A DNA stretch of 64,000 nucleotides from Clostridium sp. AM58-1XD (GTDB lineage: Bacteria; Bacillota; Clostridia; Lachnospirales; Lachnospiraceae). Of the stretch, positions 45,756-56,468 are shown piece by piece. The notes under the pieces are model-generated. The model saw only the letters and a list, made by a program, of their open reading frames with translations. It searched no databases and was not told the origin of the DNA. The stretch spans positions 1 through 64,000 of the forward strand of contig NZ_QSDR01000001.1 in assembly GCF_003464085.1 (NCBI RefSeq), written 5' to 3'. The position numbers were made by a program, and so were the translations under genes. Numbering within the stretch: position 1 is the stretch's first letter; the number at the start of each line of letters is the position of its first letter.

Positions 45756-48700
45756 ATGAAAAAAAGAATCAGGGAAATCTGCGCCCTCATGGCCGTATTT
45801 ATGGTCATGCCCTGGGCAGCAGCGCCGCCGGTGTTGGCTTATGGTCAGAATAAAGGGGCAGGGGAAGGAGAATGGATTACGGCAGCGGCCAGTCCTTCCG
45901 AACTGCGGCAGGCAGAGTTGGGAGAATGGCGCACAGAAGAGGAGATATGGGAAGAGGCGGCGACGCCTCGGAAGTGCCCTGGACGTTTTTATATGATGAG
46001 CCGGAAACCGTTCCTGGGTATTACAGAAAATCGAAAGAAAATAACATGTCTTATACCTTTACAGGAAGAGATAAAAAGCAGTACTGGAGAGTTTACGGCC
46101 GGATGGAGGAAGAGGAACTGGCAGGCTGGTATCCATGCAGCAGCACAGGAAAGGTGGAATCAGATGCGGAGCTCATACTTGCAGACGACGAGTACAAAAG
46201 CCTGGCGCCATATATATACAGGCACCTTCGGCCGGGGAAAAGGAGTTTCGGGAACTGGAGGACAGACTTGGCACGGATTCTCTGGCAAGCAGAATTAAGA
46301 AGGAAGGTATGGGTGAAAATCCGGACGGCAGCCGTTATGATGTATGGATGACGGCTGTTAAGAACGGAGAAGAAGAGCACACATGGTATTATATGTACGG
46401 CTATATGGAAAACGGTTTGGGCCGTGACCAGACGGAGGGAAGATGGTATCTCTGCGATGAATCCGGCAGAGTATCGGGAACATGGTCTTACCGAAGGGCT
46501 CTTCTGCGTTCCTGGAGTCCGGCCTCTGCGGCTGTGACCAGGAGTGGCAATACCGTTACCATCCGTTATGTGGATGAACTGGGGCGCTGCAATTATGACA
46601 ATTCGAAATCCAAATATGCGTTCAGCATTGGAATCTTAATTAATCATGTCTCTCTGTCGGGAGAATCTTATGCCGGTTTTTATCCGGAAACCTCATCTGT
46701 AACAAATCACACCCTGAAAACAGAATACGATGGAATCTGCCAGTACCTTTCCTGGAAAGAGGAAGAGGACGGCAGCTATGTATGTGAAAAAGTTAATCCG
46801 ACTGTCCCGCAGAAAAATGCAGCTGGCCGCGTAAAAATTGCGGATAAAATAACAGGAACAAAGAGGGAATGGTACGAAGAATATGAAAGGGAGTCGACAG
46901 GATTTTCCGCTGTTCCCCATGTCGAGTGTACGCTGGTGCTGACGAATCCGAGTCCATACATTACCGGTTACGGATATGGAATCCGTTATCTGGCTGCTGA
47001 CGGGGAAGGCGGAGACAACAATTTCATCCGTTCCTGCGTTGGAAATATCGATCTTTCTGAGGTATGTATCCAGGCTCATGAACACAGCGGCCTTGTAAGA
47101 ACAGAACCAGACTGTACCCAAACAGGCTCTGTTACAGGGACATGCAGTTCATGCGGAATGGAAGTAAATGAAGTACTCCCAGCCCTTGGGCATCAGAATC
47201 CGGCTGACTATGATACTTCGTCGGTTCCGGGCTATAAAATAAAAAACTGCCTTCGCTGCGGTATCCGCCTGGAAACGATTGCCAATCTCTATTATGTGGA
47301 GTATCACGGTAATGGAAGTACAGGTGGTTCAACGGAAAAGACCACGCATTATATCGATACGGAGGCCCCTTTGGCGTCCAACGGGTTTACCAGGACAGGA
47401 TATCGTTTCATGGGATGGAACCGGACTACAGACGGAACTGGGACCCCATATCAGGAAAGTCAGAAAGTGAAAAATCTGACTTTGACTGGAAACGAAACGA
47501 TACACTTATACGCCCGTTGGCAGATTAACTCCTATTCGGTGACTTTTGATGGAAACGGCGGCACGGAAGGCAGATCGGTGACGAAGGAATATGATTCTGC
47601 TATCGGCCGGCTGCCTGTGAGTACGCGAACGGGGTACCAGTTTACAGGATGGTGGGACGACAGGACGGGCGGAACTAGGATAACGGAAAACAGCCGTATT
47701 CCAGCCCGCGATCTGACCGTCTATGCCAGGTGGACCCCCAATTCCTATCAGATCCATTTTGATGGCGGCGGGGCAGAAGAAGGAAAGATGGAAAACGAGA
47801 TGTTTTTCTATGATGAAGAAAAAGAATTGACGGCCAATGCGTTTAGACGGACTGGATATCGTTTTGCAGGATGGGAGGAAGACGGCAAAGCCGTATACAG
47901 GGATAGGGAAAAAATAAGAAATCTTACATTTGAGGATCAGAAGGTGATCCGCTTAAAGGCAAAATGGCTGCCCGTGACGTATATCATTTCCTGGCATGGG
48001 AACGGGGATACAGGGGGGCAGATGCCTGTTCAGATTCTTACATATGACCGTACGGAAAATCTGACCGGCAATACGTTTCAGAAGACAGGATATCAATTCA
48101 CCGGCTGGTCTTTGACGGAAAGTGGGGAAGGAGAACGGCTGAAAGACGGTCAGGCGGTTAAAAATCTGGCTTCCGTACAGGACGATACAATACATCTTTT
48201 TGCTCAGTGGGACAGCTCAGAGTACAGGATTCTGTTTATGCCCAACGGCGGGACATGCCTGGTGAAAACGAAGGCGGTCCGTTATGACCGCCCGGTCGGA
48301 GAGCTGCCTGTCCCGACAAAAGAAGATTACGCCTTTTTAGGATGGTTTCACGAAAAAAACGGAGGGAAAATAACTGAGGATACGGTATATCGGGATCTGG
48401 AAGATATCAGGCTTACAGCAAGCTGGAAACTGCGCTTCGAAGACCTTGGAAACGGTACAAACAGAAGGCCGGGACAGGACGGAGTGTACGATACGGCCGA
48501 TGATAAATACTATACAAACGGGTATGACCAGGAGGCCGGAACAGACGATGATAAGAGGATATATCCCGGAAAAGATAGGATATTCGGCACTGCAGATGAT
48601 TTTTACATAGGGGAGAGCGGAGAACGGATTTTTGCCGGTATGGATCATGCATTCGGAACAGAGGATGATTACCGAATCAGTGCTGCGGACCGGAATGAGA

Positions 48701-49821
48701 GGCCGGGAACCGACCGGATATTCGGCACGGAGGATGATGAGCTCTGGTGGAACGGAAGAGATGGAATTCCAGGCAATAGCGATGATAAAAAAATCGATTC
48801 GGGAGGCGACGGAACCTACGGTACATCGGATGATTATTACGAGGCGGATGACGAAAACGGACACCTGATAAAAATTCATGCGGGGCAGGATAAAAAATTC
48901 GGTACATTGGACGATTATACAGACAACGGGGATGGAACAAATACACGCCCGGGAAAGGATGGAATATTTGGAACAGAAGATGATGAGCGGTGGTGGAATG
49001 GAGAAGATGAACAGCCGGGGACAGAGGATGACAGACAGATATATCCGGGTCCCGATGGGGTATACGGCACAGAAGACGACTGGATCGACAATGGAGACGG
49101 GACGAATACCCGACCGGGAAAGGACGGAATGTTTGGGACAGAAGACGATGAAATCTGGTGGAACGGTACAGACGGGAAGCCGGGAACAGAAGACGACAAA
49201 CCGATACATCCTGGTGAGGATGGAAAATATGGCACAGAAGACGACTGGATCGACAATGGAGACGGGACGAATACCCGGCCGGGAAAAGACGGGGCGTTTG
49301 GGACAGAAGACGACGAAATTTGGGGGAATGGAGAAGACGGAAAGCCGGGAACAGAGGATGACAGAAAAAAGGAGGAGAATTCTTCCGATGGACACAGGGG
49401 AGGAAGCGGTTCCTCCGGCCGTTCATCCTCCGGAAGTTCCGGCGGCGGATCAGGAAGATCGGGAAATATAGAACAGGATCAGAATGGAACCTGGGTGCTT
49501 GACAAAACGGGCTGGTGGTATCGATTCCCTGATGGAACATGGCCGGAAGATGGTTGGTTTCAGCTCACTTATCAGGGAAAAACGGAATGGTACCATTTTG
49601 ATGAAAAGGGGTATATGCAGACAGGATGGTTCACGGATCAGGACGGAAAAAGATACTATCTCCACGGCGTATCAGATGGAACAATGGGAAGAATGTATAC
49701 GGACTGGAATATGATTGACGGAAAGTGGTATTTCTTCAACCCTGTCTCAGACGGTTCGAAAGGAGCGCTTTGCGTAGATATGGAATTTACGGAAGGAATG
49801 AAGCTGCCTGCAGCAAGGTAA
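45756..49821 (+). CDS. Giant secreted surface protein: InlB-type repeats, acidic TSP3-like repeats, wall-binding repeats (two frame breaks)
   Basis: Reconstructed, this is about 1,355 residues. A signal peptide (ALMAVFMVMPWAAAPPVLAYG) is followed by an unknown domain, then five Listeria-Bacteroides/InlB B-type repeats (GYRFMGWNRT, YARW; about 47280-48430). Then come acidic units PGxDGxFGTEDD (48460-49370), a Ser/Gly linker, and C-terminal choline/glucan-binding repeats (GWWYRFPDGTWPEDGWFQ; YMQTGWFTDQDGKRYYL). Adding one G at 45959-45960 and one at 46221-46222 joins the three frames. Start ATG 45756 has GAGAGG eight bases upstream. The wall-binding repeats suggest non-covalent attachment; adhesion is inferred. 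Confidence 0.85.
48460..49370 (+). repeat. In-frame acidic repeat array within the surface protein
   Basis: About 15 units of 12-17 residues share PGxDGxxGTxDD or a variant and look like calcium-binding Asp loops. They are grouped in higher-order blocks; the last two, starting TGGATCGACAATGGAGACGG at 49081 and 49246, are nearly identical over 165 bases. Confidence 0.85.
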
Positions 49822-49880
49822 AGATAGTGGGAAGGCTGTGAATAAGATCATCACAGCACTTCCCGCATACAGATCCAAAC

Positions 49881-50117
49881 CTAATCCAAATCAGGTCTGT
49901 TTTCAATTTCCTTCGTCCAATCAGGCTTAACTTCCATCACATCCTCGACACGGCACTGCAGGATGTTGCAAAGCATGTCAATCGTATGGGTAGATACATA
50001 CATGTTCTTCTTCAGGCGGCCGATCTGCCCCGCACTGACGCCATAATACTTAATTAAACGGTACTGGCTGGTGTTCTTTTTCTTCATCGTTTCCCATAAT
50101 CTGTCGTAGCTAATCAT
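49881..50117 (-). CDS. XRE-type small DNA-binding protein
   Basis: The protein has 78 residues when started at the ATG at 50117, after GAGGTG; a longer frame begins at 50138. The whole protein is one Cro/CI-type helix-turn-helix domain (LIKYYGVSAGQIGRLKKNMYVSTHTIDMLCNIL). No sensing domain. Four ATTATCC half-sites lie directly upstream and are the obvious targets for autoregulation. Confidence 0.82.
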   Translation of the reverse strand: MISYDRLWETMKKKNTSQYRLIKYYGVSAGQIGRLKKNMYVSTHTIDMLCNILQCRVEDVMEVKPDWTKEIENRPDLD

Positions 50118-50154
50118 AATCTTCACCTCTGATAACATTAAACCGTTCTTCTCC

Positions 50155-50219
50155 GATAATGTATATTATCCATATTTGAACAATTATCCACTAAAAATTA
50201 TTATCCAAATACGGATAAT
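50155..50219. promoter_or_regulatory. Operator array of the XRE regulator
   Basis: GATAAT-gtat-ATTATC (50155-50170), ATTATCC (50183-50189) and ATTATCC-aaatac-GGATAAT (50200-50219) repeat one half-site with different spacings in the gap upstream of the XRE gene. Confidence 0.65.
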
Positions 50220-50362
50220 AATTATTTATCATATTGATGATATTAATGTCCCGAAATGAAGAAATTATTAAGAAAGATTACGAATATGGGGATGCAGCAG
50301 CAAAGCGTCAGACCACGCATAGACCGGACTTTAAACGTACCGCATTTTGCCCGGATGGATTG

Positions 50363-50445
50363 TTATATCAAAGGAACAAGCTCCTTTGATATAACAAAAA
50401 ATCTCTCTTCCTGCCACACCCGCAGGAAAAGAGATTATCTTCATG
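50363..50445 (-). terminator. Double hairpin ending the rpsT transcript
   Basis: On the minus strand, AATCTCTTTTCCTGC / GGCAGGAAGAGAGATT followed by T6 ends rpsT. A second perfect hairpin, TTATATCAAAGGA / TCCTTTGATATAA, follows (50366-50397). The rest of the gap to 50220 shows nothing else. Confidence 0.75.
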
Positions 50446-50478
50446 GGTTAATAAATTATATAAATAAAACTTCTCGGA

Positions 50479-50742
50479 CTAAGCCATTGCGTTAACGGCT
50501 TTTGCTAAACGAGATACCTTACGGGAAGCTGTATTCTTATGATAAACTCCCTTGGTAGTAGCCTTATCAATCTCAGTTGTAGCGTTTACTAAGCTTGCCT
50601 GTGCAGCAGCCTTGTCACCGGCAGCGATAGCAGCGTCAACCCTCTTAATAGAAGTCTTCACTTTAGATTTGATCGCTTTATTTCTAGCAGCTTTGGTTTC
50701 GTTAACTAAAATTCTTTTTTTAGCAGATTTAATGTTAGCCAA
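50479..50742 (-). CDS. rpsT: Ribosomal protein S20
   Basis: The protein has 87 residues, normal length: NIKSAKKRILVNETKAARNKAIKSK, then a conserved KGVYHKNTASRKVSRLAKAVN end. S20 binds 16S rRNA in 30S assembly. The initiation codon is TTG at 50742 with GGAGGTG upstream; an upstream in-frame ATG would add five residues through the ribosome-binding site. A TTG start is known for rpsT in other bacteria and can limit its translation. It is divergent from gpr. Confidence 0.96.
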   Translation of the reverse strand: MANIKSAKKRILVNETKAARNKAIKSKVKTSIKRVDAAIAAGDKAAAQASLVNATTEIDKATTKGVYHKNTASRKVSRLAKAVNAMA

Positions 50743-50930
50743 TCTGTACACCTCCAATTTATCTTAATCATTATAATCGTTGGTTTGCATCAAAGCCTGG
50801 ACACGGACAGTTCAATGTAAACATACTATTGTATTTTAGCGAATCTTCTTCCGTCTGTCAATACATAATTCACGTTTTTTTGCAGAAAATACCATGAGAA
50901 TGGAAAGTTTATGATGAAGGAGAGACTGGT

Positions 50931-51961
50931 ATGAGAAGAGCGCATTTCAGAACAGCAGAAAAGAGACGAAGAATTTCAGGGAAAACGAGAATGAAACGAA
51001 GATTTGAAATCAGAACAGACCTGGCGCTGGAGGAGAAAGAGGGGAGCCGGGAGGAAAAAAAGAGACTGAACGGAGTTCCTTCAAAGAGTGGAACGAAGAT
51101 GAAAAGGGAATCCATATGACTGAGGTTATTATTAAAAATGAACGGGGAGCCAAGGCCATGGGAAAACCGGTAGGAACTTATATCACTCTGGAAGCCGGAA
51201 GGATGGCTTGGAAAGATGAAAGCTATCATGAGGAAGTCGCGAAAGAACTTGCCGTTCATGTGCGCCGCCTTCTCCAGGAGACGGCCGGAGAGGAGAACCA
51301 TGGGATGAAAGCACAGGAAGTGCTCGTGGTAGGGCTGGGCAATCATTACGTGACACCGGATTCCCTTGGCCCGAGAGTCCTTGGCAATCTGCAGGTAACG
51401 AGGCATTTGGAAAGAAACGGAAGAGATGAAAACTTTCCTATTATAAGCGGAATTGTACCGGGGGTTATGGCTCAGACCGGCATGGAAACGGCTGAGATTT
51501 TAAGAGGTATTATTAAGGAAACAAAACCAAAGGCGGTTATTGCAATTGATGCGCTGGCGGCGAGAAGCGTAAAGCGTCTTGGAACGACGATTCAGCTAAC
51601 GGATACGGGAATCCATCCTGGCTCCGGCGTGGGAAACCACAGGCATGGGCTGACGAAAGACAGCCTGGGCATCCCAGTATTGGCGATTGGCGTGCCGACG
51701 GTCGTGGGAGCTGCAGCCATCGTTCAGGATACGGTATACGCCATGATCAAAGTTTTAGAGGAAAATCCGGGGACGAAGGAAATTGGAAAATTTGTGGAGG
51801 ACATGGGGACAGAAGAGCAGTATGCATTTATCCGGGAAATTCTCGAACCGGAATTTGGCTCTTTCTATGTGACGCCTCCGGATATCGATGAAACTATTAA
51901 GATGCTCAGCTTTACCATTTCTGAAGGAATTCACAAAGCTCTTTTTCATTCAGAAGGCTGA
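50931..51961 (+). CDS. gpr: Spore germination protease GPR, one frame break
   Basis: GPR degrades small acid-soluble spore proteins at germination. The N-terminal part (50931-51118) contains FEIRTDLALEEKE, which includes the propeptide cleavage region. The main part from 51116 has EVLVVGLGNHYVTPDSLGP, ISGIVPGVMAQTGMET and the active region (VIAIDALAARS, TDTGIHPGSGVGNHRHGL). Adding one T at 51076-51077 joins the two as LNGV-SFKEWNEDEKGIHMTEV. Start ATG 50931 has AAGGAGA. Followed by spoIIP as in Bacillus. Confidence 0.92.
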
Positions 51962-52056
51962 GGCGGTGCTTTCGCGTAATCTTTCCGGCTAACAATATAT
52001 TTTCGGACCTTTCCCTGCATATGATGATAATAGGCTGAAAAACAGGTGATGGAAGG

Positions 52057-53358
52057 ATGGAAAATGGAAGATATGGACGTCAGAAAAAAAGACTGAGGAC
52101 ATTTGGAATCCTTCTTTTATCAGTACTTGTACTGTTTGGAGGGAGAAAAACATGGAAAACGGTTCTGGAAAATCAGGTGAGGACCGTTGCAGAAGAAGGG
52201 AGAGAACGGGCACCTCTCCTTTTCGGATGGATATTCCGCCATTATTATCCTGCGGGATCGGCGGCCGAAGGAAATGTACAGAAAAATAAGGGAGAGGAAT
52301 GGTGGCTGGACTGGCTGTGGGAAAGCCTGCCGCTTTACCGATACGGAACTGTCTCTGAAGAAACGGCTTTGACAGCAGGAAGGGAAGATCCTTCCTATCA
52401 GACATATGTAGACAACAGGCGGTTTGCGACGGAATATGAAGCTCTTCTCGGCTGGGGCGGCGAGGATACACAGGCTGGAGAAAACCACGAAAGCGAAAGT
52501 GGCCAAACAGGAGGAAAGGGTGAAGAATCTCCTGCACAGCTGGCGGAAAATACAGCGGAAGCTGGAGCGGAAGCACTTCCTGGGAAAGGGCTGGTTTATC
52601 CGAGAGAGCAGCTGGCAGACTACGATTTTATGATGAGCCACTTTTTCAGTGTTCATTCATCCACGACGGCCGGAAGAGATATTATGAGTGCTGCAGCCTT
52701 TCTGGACCGTGATCTCAGCCTGGCACAAACGGCAGATCAACCGCAGATCCTGATCTATCATACCCATTCCCAGGAGACGTTTGCAGATTACGGACCGGAG
52801 AATACGGAGGCAGGGGTAGTCGGATTGGGCAGCTATCTGGCAGAGCTGCTGAAAGCGAAAGGGTACAACGTCATTCATGACACTTCCGTTTATGATCTGA
52901 GGGACGGAAAATTAGACAGAAGCAGGGCTTATACGTATGCCCTGGAAGGAATTTCGGGGATTCTTCAGGAAAATCCTTCTATTGAAGTGGTGCTGGATAT
53001 CCACAGAGACGGGGTGAAGGAAGGATATCATATGGTTTCGGAAGTAAATGGGAAGCAGACGGCGCCGATCATGTTTTTTGACGGGATGAGCAGGACTCCT
53101 ACTGGGCCGATCGAGTATCTGCCTAATCCAAACCTGGAATCCAACCTGGCGTTCAGCTTTCAGATGCAGCTGAAGGCGGCGGAATATTTTCCGGGTCTTA
53201 CGCGAAAGATATACTTAAAAGGGCTGAGATATAATCTGCATGTACGGCCGCGTTCGGCACTCATCGAAGTAGGAGCACAGACGAATACATACGAAGAGGC
53301 CAAAAATGCCATGGAACCTCTGGCAGAAGTTTTAGATATGGTGTTGCAAGGAAAATAA
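52057..53358 (+). CDS. spoIIP: Stage II sporulation protein P
   Basis: SpoIIP is a membrane-bound amidase/endopeptidase that works with SpoIID and SpoIIM to remove septal peptidoglycan during engulfment. The 433-residue protein has one N-terminal membrane helix (FGILLLSVLVLFGG), a variable acidic linker (120-185), and the catalytic part with ILIYHTHSQETF (His ligand), VVLDIHRDG and RPRSALIEVGAQTN (Glu). The gpr-spoIIP-lepA order supports the call. It lies 95 bases after gpr. Confidence 0.95.
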   Translation: MENGRYGRQKKRLRTFGILLLSVLVLFGGRKTWKTVLENQVRTVAEEGRERAPLLFGWIFRHYYPAGSAAEGNVQKNKGEEWWLDWLWESLPLYRYGTVSEETALTAGREDPSYQTYVDNRRFATEYEALLGWGGEDTQAGENHESESGQTGGKGEESPAQLAENTAEAGAEALPGKGLVYPREQLADYDFMMSHFFSVHSSTTAGRDIMSAAAFLDRDLSLAQTADQPQILIYHTHSQETFADYGPENTEAGVVGLGSYLAELLKAKGYNVIHDTSVYDLRDGKLDRSRAYTYALEGISGILQENPSIEVVLDIHRDGVKEGYHMVSEVNGKQTAPIMFFDGMSRTPTGPIEYLPNPNLESNLAFSFQMQLKAAEYFPGLTRKIYLKGLRYNLHVRPRSALIEVGAQTNTYEEAKNAMEPLAEVLDMVLQGK

Positions 53359-53463
53359 AAAAATGGTATATTTCTATTCGTAGCATTATGCCCCGAAAGG
53401 GGATGCGTGAACGCTCACCATTAAGAAATTTCGGGCCTCGCCCGGTTAGAAAAGAGGAAAAAT

Positions 53464-55278
53464 ATGGCATCAGTTGACCAGAGTAAGATTCGGAATTTTT
53501 GTATTATAGCGCATATCGACCATGGAAAATCCACGCTGGCAGACAGGATTATTGAAAAGACAGGGCTGCTGACAAGCAGGGAAATGCAGTCGCAGGTACT
53601 TGACAACATGGACCTGGAGAGGGAACGGGGAATCACGATTAAATCACAGGCTGTCCGAACCGTATATAAGGCAGAAGACGGAGAAGAGTATATCTTCAAC
53701 CTGATTGATACTCCAGGCCATGTGGATTTCAACTATGAAGTTTCCAGAAGCCTTGCTGCATGTGACGGAGCAATCCTGGTTGTGGACGCGGCCCAGGGAA
53801 TTGAAGCGCAGACGCTGGCCAACGTATACCTTGCACTGGATCATGATCTGGATGTATTTCCGGTTATCAATAAAATCGACCTTCCCAGCGCCAATCCGGA
53901 CTGGGTGGCATCGGAGATCGAAGATGTGATCGGTATTGAAGCGGCGGATGCACCGCGCATTTCGGCCAAAACCGGCTTAAATGTGGAGGATGTGCTGGAG
54001 GCGATCGTCCATAAGATACCGGCTCCTTCCGGGGACAGAGAAGCGCCTCTGCAGGCTCTGATTTTTGACTCTCTCTATGATCCGTATAAAGGCGTGATCG
54101 TTTTCTGCAGAATTAAGGAAGGTACGGTCAGGAGAGGGACGCCGATTAAGATGATGGCTACGGGAGCTGCAGCCGATGTAGTGGAAGTAGGATACTTCGG
54201 AGCCGGGCAGTTCATTCCCTGTGATGAACTGGATGCAGGTATGGTAGGCTATGTCACGGCCAGTATAAAAAATGTAAAGGACACCCGCGTGGGCGATACG
54301 ATTACAAACAGGGAAGAGCCGTGCGATGAGCCGCTTCCAGGATATAAAAAGGTAACGCCTATGGTTTACTGCGGCGTCTATCCGGCGGACAGCGCAAAAT
54401 ATCCCGATTTGAGAGATGCGCTGGAGAAGCTCCAGCTCAACGATGCCTCTCTTTTCTATGAGCCGGAGACGTCCCTTGCCCTTGGATTTGGTTTCCGATG
54501 CGGATTTTTAGGCCTTCTTCATCTGGAGATTATTCAGGAGAGGCTGGAAAGGGAGTATAATCTGGACCTGGTGACGACGGCGCCTGGAGTTATCTACCGT
54601 GTCCATAAGAATAACGGCGATATGATTGAGCTGACGAATCCGTCAAATCTTCCTGATCCTACGGAAATTGAATACATGGAAGAGCCGATCGTATCGGCTG
54701 AAATCATGGTTACAACGGAATTTGTAGGAGCGATTATGAGCCTCTGCCAGGAGCGGCGGGGAGTCTATCTGGGCATGGAATATATCGAAACGACAAGAGC
54801 TCTATTGAAATATGAGCTTCCGCTGAACGAAATTATCTACGACTTTTTCGACGCGCTGAAATCACGCTCGAAAGGCTATGCTTCATTTGATTACGAGATG
54901 AAGGGATACGAGCGCTCCGAGCTTGTAAAGCTGGACATCCTTGTGAACAGGGAGGAAGTAGATGCACTCTCCTTCATCGTATTTGAAGGCTCTGCCTATG
55001 AGCGCGGCAGAAAGATGTGTGAAAAGCTGAAAGATGAGATACCGAGACATCTGTTTGAAATACCGATTCAGGCGGCCGTGGGAGGCAAGATCATTGCCCG
55101 CGAGACGGTGAAAGCCATGAGGAAGGACGTACTTGCCAAGTGTTATGGCGGTGATATTTCGAGAAAGAGAAAACTTCTGGAAAAACAGAAGGAAGGCAAG
55201 AAGCGTATGCGCCAGATCGGCAGTGTAGAAATACCACAGAAAGCATTTATGAGTGTGTTAAAATTAGATGAAGAATAA
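53464..55278 (+). CDS. lepA: Elongation factor 4 (LepA)
   Basis: This ribosomal GTPase of 604 residues, full length, acts in back-translocation or initiation under stress. GTP-binding motifs: [27 protein letters not shown]. It also carries the LepA-specific C-terminal domain ([19 protein letters not shown] [56 protein letters not shown]). A GAGGAAAA site precedes the ATG. Its last codons overlap hemW. Confidence 0.97.
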   Translation: MASVDQSKIRNFCIIAHIDHGKSTLADRIIEKTGLLTSREMQSQVLDNMDLERERGITIKSQAVRTVYKAEDGEEYIFNLIDTPGHVDFNYEVSRSLAACDGAILVVDAAQGIEAQTLANVYLALDHDLDVFPVINKIDLPSANPDWVASEIEDVIGIEAADAPRISAKTGLNVEDVLEAIVHKIPAPSGDREAPLQALIFDSLYDPYKGVIVFCRIKEGTVRRGTPIKMMATGAAADVVEVGYFGAGQFIPCDELDAGMVGYVTASIKNVKDTRVGDTITNREEPCDEPLPGYKKVTPMVYCGVYPADSAKYPDLRDALEKLQLNDASLFYEPETSLALGFGFRCGFLGLLHLEIIQERLEREYNLDLVTTAPGVIYRVHKNNGDMIELTNPSNLPDPTEIEYMEEPIVSAEIMVTTEFVGAIMSLCQERRGVYLGMEYIETTRALLKYELPLNEIIYDFFDALKSRSKGYASFDYEMKGYERSELVKLDILVNREEVDALSFIVFEGSAYERGRKMCEKLKDEIPRHLFEIPIQAAVGGKIIARETVKAMRKDVLAKCYGGDISRKRKLLEKQKEGKKRMRQIGSVEIPQKAFMSVLKLDEE

Positions 55279-56431
55279 AAAGAAGCTGGAACTGTATATC
55301 CATATACCGTTTTGCGCCAGAAAATGTGAATACTGCGATTTCCTGTCATTCGTGACGCCGGCCGCAGCGCATCGGGCATATGCGGACAAGTTAATAGAAG
55401 AAATACGCGCAGAGAGCGCCGGCCTTCGGGAATATGAGGTGAGCAGCATATTCATCGGAGGTGGGACTCCGTCCGTCCTGCCGTCAGAATGTATCGTACA
55501 GATCCTGGCGGCTGTTTGGGATAATTACGACGTGATGAAGACTGCGGAAATCACAATTGAAGCAAATCCAGGAACACTGACACAGCCAAAGCTTGCGGAT
55601 TACCGTCTGGCCGGAATCAACCGCATAAGCCTGGGGCTTCAGTCGGCAGATGACTGGGAGCTGCGGGTGCTGGGGCGGATTCATACGTATGACGAATTTC
55701 TGAAGTCTTATCAAAGGGTCCGCCTGGCCGGTTTTGACAACGTGAATGTGGATCTGATGTCGGCTCTTCCGGGACAGACGGTAGAATCATGGGAAAAGAC
55801 GCTGAAAAAAGTCCTCATGCTGAAACCGGAGCATATTTCGGCCTACAGTCTGATCGTAGAAGAGGGAACGCCTTTTTATGAAATATACGGGAAGGGAGAA
55901 AATGCATACCCTCCCCTGCCGGATGAAGAGACAGAACGGCAGATGTACTATCTGACGAAGGAAATTCTGGCCAGATACGGGTACCAGCGGTACGAGATAT
56001 CCAATTATGCAAAGCCTGGAAAGGAATGCCGCCACAATATCGGATACTGGACAGGCGTCGATTATATTGGCCTTGGCCTGGGAGCTTCGTCCTATGTCAG
56101 CGGATACCGGTTTTGCAAGGAAAATGATCTGAGAACATATCTGGATACAAGCACCAAAAAGGGATTTCCAGGTTGCCTCTATCAGGATATCAGTTTCCTT
56201 GACACAAAGGAGAAAATGGAAGAATTTATGTTTCTGGGACTCCGTATGATGGAGGGCGTATCTGGAAGCGAATTTGCCTCCAGGTTCGGTCAGAACATGT
56301 GGAATGTTTACGGACAGCAGATTAATAAGCTGAGAGACGAAGGGCTGCTGGAAGTGAGAGAGCCCAGGATCTGGCTGACAGACAGGGGGATTGATGTGAG
56401 CAATTATGCCCTCAGTGAATTTATTCTGTAA
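55268..56431 (+). CDS. hemW: Radical SAM heme chaperone HemW
   Basis: The protein has 387 residues. HemW binds heme and a [4Fe-4S] cluster and inserts heme into respiratory enzymes; it was formerly called HemN-like. The N-terminal [15 protein letters not shown] has the CxxxCxxC motif (Cys16, 20, 23), followed by [13 protein letters not shown] and a C-terminal HemN-type domain. It lacks the extra N-terminal residues of true coproporphyrinogen dehydrogenase. The ATG overlaps the end of lepA by 11 bases, so the genes are co-translated. Confidence 0.94.
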   Translation: MKNKKKLELYIHIPFCARKCEYCDFLSFVTPAAAHRAYADKLIEEIRAESAGLREYEVSSIFIGGGTPSVLPSECIVQILAAVWDNYDVMKTAEITIEANPGTLTQPKLADYRLAGINRISLGLQSADDWELRVLGRIHTYDEFLKSYQRVRLAGFDNVNVDLMSALPGQTVESWEKTLKKVLMLKPEHISAYSLIVEEGTPFYEIYGKGENAYPPLPDEETERQMYYLTKEILARYGYQRYEISNYAKPGKECRHNIGYWTGVDYIGLGLGASSYVSGYRFCKENDLRTYLDTSTKKGFPGCLYQDISFLDTKEKMEEFMFLGLRMMEGVSGSEFASRFGQNMWNVYGQQINKLRDEGLLEVREPRIWLTDRGIDVSNYALSEFIL

Positions 56432-56468
56432 AACGGCATGGCGAGACATCGTTGACGGGAGAACAAGA

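Noticed and set aside
46135..46351. Separate genes at the start of the surface protein
   Set aside because: The three overlapping frames join smoothly when one G is added at two GG pairs, giving one secreted protein.
48337..49395. 352-codon and other long minus-strand frames opposite the surface-protein repeats
   Set aside because: They are open only because the repeated GAT/GAC/GGA codons lack stop complements; the repeats make shadows in several frames.
50256..50495. 79-codon plus-strand frame opposite the rpsT end
   Set aside because: No ribosome-binding site, and it runs through both hairpins of the rpsT terminator, which impose its coding pattern.
50931..51119. Separate small basic protein upstream of gpr
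   Set aside because: It contains the GPR propeptide region (FEIRTDLALEEKE) and joins the main GPR frame after one base is restored.
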